Shown here: positions 1-10,579 of the stretch, piece by piece
Numbering within the stretch: the stretch's first letter is position 1
Layout of the letters: the number at the start of each line of letters is the position of its first letter
Source of the DNA: Lecanosticta acicola
Lineage: Eukaryota; Ascomycota; Dothideomycetes; Mycosphaerellales; Mycosphaerellaceae
NCBI GenBank assembly: GCA_963674455.1
Contig: CAVMBE010000027.1
Location: 186,001 to 250,000 of the forward strand
Length of the DNA: 64,000 bases
Direction of reading: 5' to 3'
Position numbers and translations under genes: made by a program
The notes under the pieces: generated by a model
What the model was told of the DNA's origin: nothing
The model's database searches: none
The model's input: the letters and a program-made list of their open reading frames with translations, nothing else

Positions 1-3000
1 GTGGATACGGCCGCATCGGTCGAACTAGCCAAGACGGGCAACGAAGTCGGAGGAAGGCCAAATCCGGCTGTTGGCAGGTCCAATCCGCAATCGCAGGGCT
101 CCGTGCCGTGGTGGACATGAGAGTGGTTGCTGGCGCATAGTGTGTTCAGGTAACTGCCCGTGAAGTGTGGGTCGATAGGTACAATGCCGCCAGAGACGCT
201 TGTGAGTGAAACCACCGGAGCTGAAGTCGTGCTTTGGTTGACCGTGAAAGTCGAAGTGCTAGATGTCGACAGGAGAGTAGAAGATGTCGACAGTAGAGTA
301 GAAGATGACGTTGAGGTCGAAAGGGTGCTGCTCGACGAACTGCTGATAGTCTCTGCATCTGTCTTCAACGCCGCCACCGCTCCTGGGCTCGTAGAGGTGC
401 CATTGATGGCACTGAAAAGCGTGCACGAACCGGGTGCAAAGGTGATGGCCACGCAAGCCTCCAGTCCATCACATTCGGCCATGCACTCTTGAGTCGAATC
501 TGTAGCTGCTCGTCGCCTAAGCGCGGGAGAAATAACGGTTCCTGTGTACGAAGTATCGCAATGTACCGTGTATTCAGCGCTGGAGTCGTCGGTGAAAGAC
601 TGGCCATCGTTGCCGGGGCAGACTGGTGGATAGGTGCTTGTTGGGACTACTGAAGACGACGTCGAGGTCGAGCTGACAATCGATACAGTGCTGCTCTCAG
701 ATGTGGATTGCGAAGTCTGGATGGGTGCCGAAGAGGTAGTGGTAGCGTTGGCGCTTGGTCGAGGAAAGCCAAAGCTCGGGTGCGCGGTGGGAACGTGATC
801 GTCAGCTCCACAGTCGCAGGGCTCGGTGCCATGATGGACATGAGTCTTGTTTCCAGGGCAGTGCGTATTCAGATAGCTGCCAGTAAAATTGGCCTTGACG
901 GGTATGTAGCCTCCCGAGACACTGGTAAGGTTGATAGCCGGAGGAGCAGTGTGTGGTGCAGGCATCGAGTGCGAGATCGTTCCCGGGTAGGCGGTCGGTC
1001 CAGGAACGGGAGTGGTAGTATTCGCAGATACAATGAACCCTGTGCTGGGTATCGGTTTCGGCGCTGGAGTTGGCTCGCCGTCATCATCGCAATCGCAAGG
1101 CCCTGTTCCGTGGTGGACGTGGGTCTTGTTGCCCGGGCAGTGAGGATTGAAATAGGGCAACGTGAAGTTGGCCGGAATAGGAATGTAACCACCAGACACG
1201 CTCTTCAACGGTATCACAGCGGCAGAAGTCGTGTTCGCTCGCACGCTTGAGGTGACGGGACCGGTACTGTTCGCCGAGTTCACTGGAAGTCCCGAAGTAG
1301 CGGCGGACGTGCTGCTGACTTGCACTGGTGGACCGCTTATCTTGTACAGAGCAATTGAGCCGGCGAAGTCCATAAAGTTGTCGATCTCGCTGAAGTATTC
1401 GCATGTATTGTTCGCATACACGTTGGCACCGCTGCAGGAGTCTTCTTTGTCGCATAGAGCCATGCAAGAGCTAGCTGTATCACCACTCTGTCGCAGACGG
1501 AGTCGAAGGGTGCTAGCAATGGACATTTGAATACCGGTGAAGGCCGTGTTGCAGGTGACAAGATAATTGGCCCCTTTGTCGTCAGTGATGGTGCTTCCGT
1601 CATTCTCTGGACATAGTGTGTTCGATGGGTAAGGAGCAGCTGCTGTTGTATTGCTTGGTGTTGAGACCCCAGTGGATAGGTGCATGCTTGGCGCTCGTGT
1701 GGTCGTCGCATTGGCGCTGTTGACTGGCATTCCAGACGAGGGTCGGGCTGTGGGCGCGTCCACACAGTCGCAGGGCTCGGTTCCGTGATGAACGTGGTGT
1801 GGGTTGTTTGGACAGTGAGTGTTGACGTAAGGGCCAGAAAAGTTCGCGTGAATCGGGATATAGCCACCAGAGATAGTCATAAGAGGGACGGTGGTCGGTT
1901 GAGGTGCTGTACCGGTCAAGAACCGGCTCGTTTGGCGAGGAGCAGTTCCTGTCAGGAAGCGGCTTACGGTCGCGTTGGCGCTGTTTATCGGCGCACCTGA
2001 GGATGGCCGGGCAGTTGGCTCATCTACACAATCGCAAGGCTCAGTTCCATGATGGACGTGACCGGGATTGTTTGGGCAGTGACTGAATGGACGTTAGAGG
2101 AAGCGTTTCCACAGACGAGGAATGACTTACGTATTGAAATAAGGAACAGTGAAGTTATGGTTGATTGGTATGAATCCGCCGGAAACGCTGACCAACGGCA
2201 CTCGGGTGGGCGCTGGCGCAGTACCGGTCATGAAGTGACTTGTTGTGGCATTGACGCTATTGACCGGAACGCCCGAGGAAGGCTTCGAGATCGGGCTCGC
2301 CTGTACAGATCTGCTGGTTGTGGTGGCATTTGCGCTGTTTACCGGGAATCCGGATGATGGAAGAGCCGTTGGCTCGTCGTCTATGCAGTCGCACGGTTCG
2401 GTCCCATGGTGGACGTGGGTTTTGTTTCCCGGGCAGTGTGGATTGAAATAAGGAACGGTGAAATTGTGCTGAATCGGAATATATCCGCCAGAAACTCTTG
2501 TAAGAGGGACAGTGGTGATTGTTGCATTTTGTAGTCTTGGGGCTCGATAGCCGGTCCCTGTCATGAAAGCGCTGGTGGTTGCATTTGCGCTATTGACTGG
2601 TGGGCCAGAAGACGGTATTGCTCGACTCGTCGTCGCGTTTGCGCTGTTCACTGGAGATCCCGAAGAAGCCACAGCCGTCGGGGCGTGGTCATCCCCGCAA
2701 TCGCATGGCTCAGTCCCATGATGGATGTGCGTGGCATTTCCTGGGCAATGCGGGTTGAAGTACGGAACCGTGAAGTTGTGGTTGACGGGAATGTAGCCCC
2801 CCGAAACGCTGACGAGCGGCACTGTAGTGATCCTTGGTGGGAAAATTCCAGTGGGATAGATTTTGCCCGTTGGAGATGGAAAGCCAGTGTCGTTCGCAGA
2901 GTTATGCGTTATCCCGGTCGAAACTGGAGTTGCAACTTTCACGAGTACGTTGCTGCTGCTGCTCGATGTGCTCACCACCGGAGGATACTCAAGATCAAGG

Positions 3001-3059
3001 ACATTAGCATCAACAAAAAGAGCGAAAAGAAGAGAAAGAACAAGCATCAAGGCGAACAT
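1..3059 (-). CDS. secreted His/Cys-repeat surface protein with Apple/PAN-like modules, 3' end outside window
   Basis: ATG at 3059 opens a signal peptide (MFALMLVLSLLFALFVDA). Two exons are visible, 2131-3059 and <1-2082, joined across a 48-nt GTAAGT..CAG intron (2083-2130) that falls inside a repeat unit and restores it. The frame stays open to base 1, so the C-terminus is missing; over 1000 residues are present. Seven units carry the core THVHHGTEPCDC, each preceded by GGYIP..(N)FT.PY.N and followed by Ser/Thr-rich, NSANAT-type N-glycosylation linkers. Two Cys modules (about 1390-1625 and 400-630), each CPxNDGxxxTDD followed by five further Cys, resemble fungal Apple/PAN domains. The design suggests a heavily glycosylated wall or surface protein. 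Adhesion or metal binding by the HH..C.C core is inference. No close family is recognised. Confidence 0.75.
91..2725 (-). repeat. seven-copy coding repeat (HHGTEPCDC core)
   Basis: Core copies lie near 2699-2725, 2387-2413, 2031-2057, 1764-1790, 1090-1116, 811-837 and 91-117. Spacing is about 270-310 nt, or about 675-720 nt where an Apple-like module is inserted. One copy reads GTGPCDC instead of GTEPCDC. The HH and C.C residues are invariant, while the linkers vary in length and sequence. Confidence 0.85.
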
Positions 3060-4230
3060 GCCGGGCCGAACGAGTGGAGACCGCGGCGATGGTGCAGGTG
3101 AGGGTGGACAATGAGCGAGTGGACGAAGGGACCGTCAAAACGAACGATGACCTCTTCAAAACATATCAGTTAGAAGGAGAAAGAAAAGAACGTTGGTTCA
3201 CAACGAAGAGAGAGTTGGAAGCAGGCGATCAGCAAGGAAGATTCCAAGAACAAGCAGAGCTAGAAACGTGGGAAGTCGGTGATAAACCTCCTGCTTCACG
3301 TGGAAGGCAGGGCCATCTGGCGGACCTTCCTCTCATCAAGATTCACGAGAGGTGCGCGGCCCCACCGGAGTGGCTATTCGTCGTTGTGCTGTGGCATGCG
3401 AAGCGACATGAGCGACCGTTGCGAGCATCCTACAGCAACTAGGGAGAGAAGAGATAAGCGCCATCAGCGAGCGTCCGGACTCCAGAGCAGAGCGAGTCGC
3501 AAAGCAAGCCGTAGCGTCGTTGTCTGCGGAACAGAGGAGGTGAAGTCGGAAGGCGTCCACAAAGTCCAGACCGGAGCAGCAACTTCATTTCCTCTTTTGA
3601 CGCCTCCTGGAGGCTTGTCTTGATTAGGTTGCGGTAAGAGCCGAAAAAAGGCAAGCGGCAGACGAGACTGTCCAAAATGGCGTCCGTAGTCAGTGACATC
3701 TGGCGCTAACACGATGGCATTGCAAGCACCGGATTTCCATGTCTGTGCAGACAGTGTTCCCAGATGGGCGCGCAATCGATGGCCTCCAGGATTCGCAAGC
3801 CCCGATCTTTTCCCATTAGCTATCGCTACAATGAGCTGGCGGCAGTATAAGCTCGGGATATCTGCTGACGTCGCTGTCTCCGAGGGAATTGATGATGATG
3901 AAGCGGAGGAGGAGGAACTGGAGGAGGTGGAGGACGGGAAAGGAGGTGGAATTAGAGTTTGCTAGAGGCAGATCTCCATGCGATCCGTGCTTGTGCCGTG
4001 CTGAACCTTCTTTTCTGCCAATTAGATAATCTTAGCCTCAGGTTGGAATAGATTTAATTACCGGCAGGTGCAGTATTACGCAGGAGACCGGCAACACCCA
4101 CCTCATACTCCGATGCCACAGCCATCTGCTTGGCAGATACTCACCACGGCGATGAGGTTCTCTTTCAGCGCTCGGAAACAACACAATCAGAGTCCACAGT
4201 CGCGTTTCCAACAACACAACCATTCATCGC
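3060..4230. other. intergenic, 1.17 kb
   Basis: Presumed promoter of the repeat-protein gene at 3059. A plus-strand open stretch ending near 3965 codes for an acidic Glu/Asp run (about 3880-3945). It has no good start context and no recognisable fold, so it is not called. Confidence 0.4.
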
Positions 4231-4518
4231 CTAGAGACGAACGACACACTCGATGTCAGAGATGTTGGTCGGCGAGGCCAGGTTCTCTACCTGCTGACTG
4301 TGCAAGATAGGTACCATCGGCCGCAACATCCTTGAAACGTCCCGCTCTCTCAGAGTCAGTTCTTTACGTCTCTCAGCCAGCCCCGGCGCGTAACTTAAAA
4401 ATATAATCAAAGACGCGTGTGAGATGGTCTGCGAGATGGAAACCCACTCCGTGCTCACTTGCGGTATAGTCTGTTTACGCTTGATGATGTCCATTGTCAG
4501 TGATACCGGTAGGCGCAT
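4231..4518 (-). CDS. hypothetical small protein (95 aa), weak
   Basis: An ATG at 4518 opens 95 codons without interruption. The product is mixed amphipathic (KRKQTIPQVSTEWVSISQT near the start, then RRKELTLRERDVSRMLRPM). No signal peptide, Cys pattern or family is recognised. It is divergent from the phosphoesterase gene at 4750. It may be a real orphan, an exon of a longer gene or a chance frame. Confidence 0.22.
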   Translation of the reverse strand: MRLPVSLTMDIIKRKQTIPQVSTEWVSISQTISHASLIIFLSYAPGLAERRKELTLRERDVSRMLRPMVPILHSQQVENLASPTNISDIECVVRL

Positions 4519-4749
4519 GGTCAATCTGTGAATGGGAGAAGGAATTCTCGACGGAAGAATATTTCCCCGACGACAGTCGGCCCGATCACCTCTTAAGGGC
4601 AACTACGTCAAGACTTCCCCTACAACCTTCATCAGACTGTGGAAAATACACGAGTTGATATCATAATAGTCAAAAGAAAATCTATGAGAGATCCTTTTCT
4701 CCTTGCAAAATCACTCCACCTACAGCTACAGTTTTGGACTTCTCTGACA

Positions 4750-5493
4750 ATGTCAAATCCTCCATCTTTGAGCTATTCAGCAGCAGCCTCGAGAAACGTG
4801 CACATCAAAAGCGATCCTCCTTCCAGGAACGCGATCTCACAGAGGACAGAGGATACCAACGCCCATGCAGAATCAGCACCACCACCACCACCACCACCAC
4901 CACCACAGACTCTCCCGCGAGCACCATCGCCTTCGCACATCCCCCAGACCGGCTCAGAAGAGGAAACCCTCTACGTATTAACCCTCCTAACCGACAAACC
5001 ACACCACGATCGCATGACAGCCCTCCGGAGGAGATACTTCCCGCCTCGCATCAACAAGCTAGCCGCGCACCTGACCCTCTTCCACGCCTTGCCGGGCAGC
5101 AGACTGGAATCCAACATCCTGCCCGCGATCCGAGAAGTGGCGTCTCGGACTTCGAAATTCGATGTCTATGCGGACAACCCTTTCCGTCTGAAGCGCGGCG
5201 TGGCTGTGAACGTAGCGGCTCGCGCGGGTGGGAGCCAGGGCAAGCGGGTGCATCAGAAGCTGCAGGATGCTTGGAGGGGAGAGGGTTTTCTGAGTGAGCA
5301 GGATGCCGGGGGCTGTCGGCTGCATTATACTTTGATGAACAAAGTGGATGATGAAGTGGAAGTGGATGATGCTTTTCAAGATCTGACAGCGAGCTTCAGA
5401 GGTGATCGCGGCGTAGCGGAGGGGCTGGCTCTGTGGAGGTATGATCGTGGGTTTTGGAGATGGGAAAGGAAGTTTGAGTTTACTGCCATTTGA
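4750..5493 (+). CDS. 2H phosphoesterase, 2'-5' RNA ligase/LigT-like
   Basis: A 247-residue intronless protein of the 2H phosphoesterase superfamily, whose members act on 2',3'- or 1'',2''-cyclic nucleotides and RNA ends through two H-x-T motifs. Both motifs are present: HLTLFH in the N-terminal half (near 5070) and HYTLMNK (near 5321). The segment from about residue 75 (YVLTLLTDKPHHDRM) to the C-terminus is the domain. The N-terminal 70 residues are low complexity with a nine-proline run encoded by a (CAC)n tract at 4877-4909. ATG 4750 is chosen (A at -3); an in-frame ATG at 4684 would add 22 residues. The substrate cannot be read from sequence. Confidence 0.8.
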   Translation: MSNPPSLSYSAAASRNVHIKSDPPSRNAISQRTEDTNAHAESAPPPPPPPPPQTLPRAPSPSHIPQTGSEEETLYVLTLLTDKPHHDRMTALRRRYFPPRINKLAAHLTLFHALPGSRLESNILPAIREVASRTSKFDVYADNPFRLKRGVAVNVAARAGGSQGKRVHQKLQDAWRGEGFLSEQDAGGCRLHYTLMNKVDDEVEVDDAFQDLTASFRGDRGVAEGLALWRYDRGFWRWERKFEFTAI

Positions 5494-5525
5494 AGGCACT
5501 AGACACGTATGAGAGGCCGATCCTT

Positions 5526-7578
5526 TTATCGCTGCTTGGTTCGTAGGACCTTTTGTGGTTTCCGTTTCGGTATGTTCGCTTGCTGGCGGCTTGTAGTTGT
5601 CACTGCGGTCTGCCGTGTAGCCCCCTTTCGAGGCCTTTTACTCGCTGCATCTTGCGGTGCATCGCTCTGCCTCGTTCTCTTCCGCCCCGCCTGCTGTCGT
5701 GATGGGCCACTAGGAGGAGGCCTCTGCTGTGTTGCTTTCGACGCCGTGCCTCCCTGTTTAGATTTGGTACGTGAAGTGCTTTGACCTGCTCCGGCTTGTC
5801 CAGGGACAGTCTGTTGTGTTGCGGTCTTGTCATCATCGCTATCATCTAGAAGCGAAAAAGACGCTTTGACGGTCCTTCGGAATCCATAAGCGACAGTACG
5901 TTCGCCGCCATAGCTGTACGTTTTGCCCACCCAGACCTTGTCCTTGTCTTCCGCGTACCCATCTTCAACCAGCCGAACTTCAATGTACAGCTGTCTTCCA
6001 TAAGTTTCAACCCCCTCAGCATCAAGAAACTCTCGAATTCCGACTCCAGGACGCCACCGTAACATTTCCCGCGGAGGTGGTTGCCCTTCGTCACGACGGC
6101 GTTGAGGTAAGACCCAGATCTCAAAGTCGGTCCACCAATCGAATGTCTTATGCCGGAGTCTCTGCCATAGGGAAGACCGCGTCGTTTCGGGAAACGGCTC
6201 CCTCTTGATGAACCTTCGGAAGCTCGCATAGCTCTCTCGCCAGTTCAGCCCCGCCTGCACATTCGTCGCCAGTCCGAGATCGACGTCCGCCACTGTGTTT
6301 CGGAAGCAGATCACTGCAGATATCCCCCCGGCGTGTTTGTTTCTGAGATTATGATCCGTTTGGAAGAATTGTCCAGGGGTCTCGTCGTTATGAATTGGCC
6401 TGATTGGCCCCCTGATCGGGCTCTCGTGTGATCTCTGCTGGGGACTGCCTTTGCTCAGTTTCGATTTTGTCTTCTGTGGTGGTCCTCGACTTCCTCCGCC
6501 ATTTCGAGGACCTCCTGAGCCAACAGCATTCGTCGGAGCTGACAGTGGACCGCCAGAAATTTCGGGATCGTCCACTGGCGGAGGCTCCGCGCCTTCGTCC
6601 ATCCATTTAACCACCTTTTGCGACAGGGAGAGCTTTCTCTCATATTTCCTCCAGAACGGGTCTATCACCAGTCCCGGGATATCACGGGACCTGGCATACT
6701 CATCCGCCGAAGCGTAGTCTCCGACCTGACGAGAGTTTATGTTCCAACTCTCCACGGCCAAGTAGGACATCTTGTCTCCCTTGGATCTCACCGCCACAAC
6801 CACGACGTTCATCGAGATCCGCGGGGAGTACTCGGGATCGCTTGGGTCGTGCGCAGGGTCATGGTGAACATCGTCCTCTGGTGGAAGTCGGCCGACTCGA
6901 ACGAACGTACGGCTGTCATTGTCCTCGGGGAACTTCTCTCCGCGCTTGAGTGGTGAGACAGGCTCATCGTCCTCATCGTCTTCACTGTCAGTTTGCTCCG
7001 GTAGTGGTCCTCCACCTGCGGCGTGCGTAGGATCTGGCACATCGTCGTCGCCGTTGTCATTCTGGCTAGCTCCGCTTCGGTCTTCGTCCCTTCCGCCCCG
7101 TCGTTGCGGCTGTTCTCGTTGCGATCTTCCACTCCTCTTCTCCCCACCCGCACCCTTTGGAGTACCCCTATTCGTCCCTGGCAAGTCATCAATGTGAATG
7201 TAAATCACCCTGAGCCTGTCTTCCCTGGCGTCCGGGTCATACAAATCGGTGCATATATGGTTCAGCATGATCACCTCGAGACTCAGCGTGCTGCCACAGC
7301 CACCCGAACGGCTATGCAAATTCATTCTTTGTCGTGCCGGATCAAAGTCGAGGAGTTCCGGTGGGAAGTCTTCGCTGCCAGTCCGTTCTCTCGCGAAGGC
7401 ATACATAATGTAAACCCTTACGTCCTGAGCACGTTAGTACAGAAGCAGAGTCGGGAATAGGGAAACTCACATCTAAGCTTCTGCACCTAGGGCCATGATT
7501 GATGTCGACAATCCAGTTGTCGTGGTCCCCGGGATGATGTATAGGACACAACTTGACTTTTATGATGATTGGCGCCAT
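5526..7578 (-). CDS. uncharacterised charged protein, 668 aa
   Basis: Two exons, 7471-7578 and 5526-7424, are joined across a 46-nt intron with donor GTGAGT and a textbook TACTAACGTGCTCAG branch/acceptor. The short first exon codes for MAPIIIKVKLCPIHHPGDHDNW; the second starts DVRVYIMYAF. Residues about 90-200 are hydrophilic and acidic/arginine-rich (predicted disordered). Two ordered-looking stretches follow: one around SYLAVESWNINSRQVGDY, and a Trp-rich one with WLP-type segments (FDWWTDFEIWVLPQRRR). The last 80 residues are Lys/Arg/Gln-rich and could hold a nuclear localisation signal. I do not recognise the family; a nuclear role is inference from composition only. Confidence 0.7.
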
Positions 7579-8177
7579 CTTCCTAGCTTTTCGTTGCTTC
7601 GGATCGATACAGCTGGGCTGAACTTTGAACTTGACAAGAGCACGAGAAACGGTAACCCGGGGCCTGTGAGCTGAAGGCGTTTGAGGTTGCCAGACAAAGG
7701 AGTCTCTCTTTCAACGGCTGCAGGATAGGTCGCGCGAACCGTCGCAAGGCTAGACGATGAGGAGTTCTTTGTTTTCTTCAAGGTGTCGACGTTTCTGGCA
7801 ACTAGAAGAAACAGAACGGCACACGAAGACATCCTTTCAATGTTCCTATTGTTGTTACTTCGCTATTGTGGCATCATTAGCTCGCCTAATCCGGCCCTCC
7901 AGACAAATGTCAATTGGGAAGTTACTTCTTATTGTTACTTCTTATTAGCCGCATCTGTCAACGCTGGCACAATAGCTTCCCGAACCTCTGCAAGAACAAA
8001 GACGAGCGGCCCAGACTGAATTCGCGCACGGACCACTTTCTTCTCCTGATGGTCCACCGCGTTTTAGCTGCTGTTCGACTTGCCATTGCCTTGGTCTGTG
8101 CTGAGATACTCGCAAAGACCAGATAGTCGGCATGCTGTGATTCATTCCTCTCTTCCTCGTTATTCTTCTGTTCAGTA
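7579..8177. other. intergenic, 0.6 kb
   Basis: Lies between two minus-strand genes: promoter of the 5526-7578 gene and 3' flank of the SET gene. Contains a tandem 13-mer, GTTACTTCTTATT twice near 7920-7947. Nothing else is seen. Confidence 0.4.
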
Positions 8178-10397
8178 TCAAGATCCGTACCTCTCCTCGA
8201 AGCCGACAACCGACCCAAACAGAATCTTGTACACCTGCACAGCGAGCTCCCATAATTGTTCAGCCACCTGATCTTGTCCCTCGTGCAGATATGAAGCTGC
8301 TAGGTACATGACCCCCTTGACAACCACTTCATCGGCTATGCAGTTCTGCTGGTCGATGGTGACCTTTTCATCGTTTACTTTGACCTCGTAATCCAAATCG
8401 GACAATGTATCGAGCGCAGCACTGCGGACTTTTTCATGGCTGCCTTGCTCGGTGGTAGCCATGCAAAGCCAAAGGTCCAAGTCCTGTAGCGCAAGACGTG
8501 GCAGGCCCTTGAAATGCTCCTCGTCATAAAGCTTGGCCATCTTGAGCCGCAGCTTTTCGGCCTTCATAATGGCAGCTTCAGGTGTTTCGTCGAAGGATTC
8601 GAAATCGTTGGTCTCGAGAAATTTCTGAACATCACCCGCGGTCTCGCTGCGCTTTTTGCGTTGTGAGACGGCAGTCGCCGCTTCAGCAGTGCAGAGTGCG
8701 CATACGCACCGGAACTTCCACGACTCCTGCAAGTCCTTCTGGAATTGGTCATTGTCGAAGCTGGGGTTCTTGTAGCGGAACGTGAGCTCTTCATCCTGTG
8801 AGATGTCCTTGGTAGCGTGAACGACCATCATATCCCCAATGAAGGCTCTGTTGACGTTGCCAATGCAGTCGTGGTTGATCGCTGCGGGCGTGAGCCACAC
8901 CCCAGTTGAGGAGCCCAATTGCGACGTAGGATCCGTGACCATGACGTCTGGAACGGAAGGGCACGCGAATCCATTGAGCTCCAAGGCCGCTTGAGTCTGG
9001 AATGTGTCCACCATTACCTTGCCGTCCATGACTACATGGTCAGTACGTGGATAACCGCCATCGCACAGCGCCAAGAATCGCTGCGCTTGCTGTGGGTTGT
9101 GGATCAACTTGTGCACCGCGTTGAATAGTCGGATAGAATGTCTTCCCAGAGCCATCCTATTGGTATTCAAGTTCAACACCACCGTCTGTGCAGCCTCGGG
9201 ATCGCTATCGAAGGCCACACAGAATGCTTTCTCGCAAAGCACCAGCTGACCAGCTTTGATGTCCTTTGCGGCGAAAAGACCACGGCCTTTGCTCTCGGTG
9301 TCGCGAATCTCAACATTGACCGTGAAATTGGCATGATCGAGTCGCTTGCGTTTGGTATAGGCAGATGCCGTCATCGCTGGAAAGTCGTATTCGCCAGTAG
9401 ACTGCTCATGAAGACGGTGTGACGTACGTTCTAATTCGCGCAATGCGTCTGCATCCCCGGGTGTAGTCTCTACCACTTTCTCAAAATGCTGCTTTGCTCG
9501 CTCGTAGTTCTGTAGATGATAAAGTGCACATCCAGCTCGATAGTGTGCCTTGCTATTTTTCTTGGCGTAGTCAGCCGTATGTACGCTCCAGGAATTGGGA
9601 ATGATAGCGGCTTCAGCGTCTGCAGCCCCGGTTTCGTATCGGCCCAGGTGGATGTTCGCAATAGCACGATTGCGGAACAAGTCGAATTTGACTAGGTCTT
9701 CAGAGCTGTCACCGCAGAGTGCTAGGCCCGCGGAGTAGCAGTCAACAGCCGTATGGTAGTCCCTTGCTCCAAACGCTGCATTGCCCTTGGTCTTCCATTG
9801 CGCTGATGTCTCCTCCTGCCCAGCCTCTTCTCTCTTCGACCGCAAACCCGTAGGCACCAAGACATCCTCTTCTCTCAGATGAACAATATCGGTGGGATGA
9901 TCCACCCTAATAGTGTATCCTCCATCGACAGCCACTTTGTAGTACGGCTCGTTGATTGCGAACACGGCGCCCTTCGGAAGAACTTGCTCTGCTTTCAATC
10001 CACGCTCGAAATTGTAGACGGAGATCCGGTCGACGTTCCCATCACCATCTTCCACTGCGCTCGACACCGACTGTACGTGCAGCGGGCTTGCAAATGTACG
10101 CACGACAAGGACGCGGCCACGATGGACGGTCTCGAGGCGGAGCTCGTCGATGAGGATGGGTCTCAGCCCAGACAAAGGCAGTATGCATGGCGGGTACGCA
10201 TGTCCGATGACCGTCTGCGACACATAGCTGTATCCGTCGAACTTGTCGTCCAAATGTGAGCGCTTTTGAAGCTCGAGCTTGAGCTCGAGGTCGGCACGGC
10301 TCGGTTTGTTCGTTGGCTTTTGACCTTTTCTCTCGCTCGCAGTCTTGTGATTCTCCATCGCCTTTTCGAGGGCCGCTCGGAACCGTTCGTGGTCCAT
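8178..10397 (-). CDS. TPR-SET domain protein, putative lysine methyltransferase
   Basis: 739 residues, no intron needed. Start is ATG 10397 (MDHERFRAALEKAMENHK); the frame continues upstream but without an ATG. Order: N-terminal helical region; a beta-rich segment to about residue 220; TPRs (about 230-370, e.g. WKTKGNAAFGARDYHTAVDC and AHYRAGCALYHLQNYERAKQ); then a split SET domain starting RDTESKGRGLFAAKDIKAG. The SET domain has the catalytic-core signature INHDCIGNVNRAF (NHxCxxN) and ELTFRY, and a Cys-rich post-SET (FRCVCALC). This is the common fungal TPR-SET/SMYD-like layout, expected to methylate lysine with S-adenosylmethionine. The substrate is unknown. No MYND Cys cluster is obvious between the SET halves. 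Confidence 0.88.
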   Translation of the reverse strand: MDHERFRAALEKAMENHKTASERKGQKPTNKPSRADLELKLELQKRSHLDDKFDGYSYVSQTVIGHAYPPCILPLSGLRPILIDELRLETVHRGRVLVVRTFASPLHVQSVSSAVEDGDGNVDRISVYNFERGLKAEQVLPKGAVFAINEPYYKVAVDGGYTIRVDHPTDIVHLREEDVLVPTGLRSKREEAGQEETSAQWKTKGNAAFGARDYHTAVDCYSAGLALCGDSSEDLVKFDLFRNRAIANIHLGRYETGAADAEAAIIPNSWSVHTADYAKKNSKAHYRAGCALYHLQNYERAKQHFEKVVETTPGDADALRELERTSHRLHEQSTGEYDFPAMTASAYTKRKRLDHANFTVNVEIRDTESKGRGLFAAKDIKAGQLVLCEKAFCVAFDSDPEAAQTVVLNLNTNRMALGRHSIRLFNAVHKLIHNPQQAQRFLALCDGGYPRTDHVVMDGKVMVDTFQTQAALELNGFACPSVPDVMVTDPTSQLGSSTGVWLTPAAINHDCIGNVNRAFIGDMMVVHATKDISQDEELTFRYKNPSFDNDQFQKDLQESWKFRCVCALCTAEAATAVSQRKKRSETAGDVQKFLETNDFESFDETPEAAIMKAEKLRLKMAKLYDEEHFKGLPRLALQDLDLWLCMATTEQGSHEKVRSAALDTLSDLDYEVKVNDEKVTIDQQNCIADEVVVKGVMYLAASYLHEGQDQVAEQLWELAVQVYKILFGSVVGFEERYGS

Positions 10398-10579
10398 TGC
10401 GGTGTATGTGCAGTAGGAGAATTTTGGCTGCGATGTGTTGTGGTGTAGATAGGCGTGACTTTCAAAACGCCGAGCAAACGGAGATCGTGAGCCTGCGCCT
10501 CGTCTCGCGGCTTCCACAGTTTACCCGTACGCGCTAGGCGACGCCCGGGCATGTGATTCTGCATCCCTTGCGAGGAGCG

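Noticed and set aside
708..1250. 180-codon plus-strand frame opposite the repeat protein
   Set aside because: No ATG start; it mirrors the repetitive minus-strand coding sequence and has Arg-rich shadow composition.
3693..3965. Acidic 90-codon frame (+)
   Set aside because: No ATG in good context; the Glu/Asp run arises from a GAGGAG/GATGAT microsatellite-like tract.
10398..10517. Upstream extension of the SET protein
   Set aside because: The frame is open but begins with a non-ATG codon; ATG 10397 is the first usable start.
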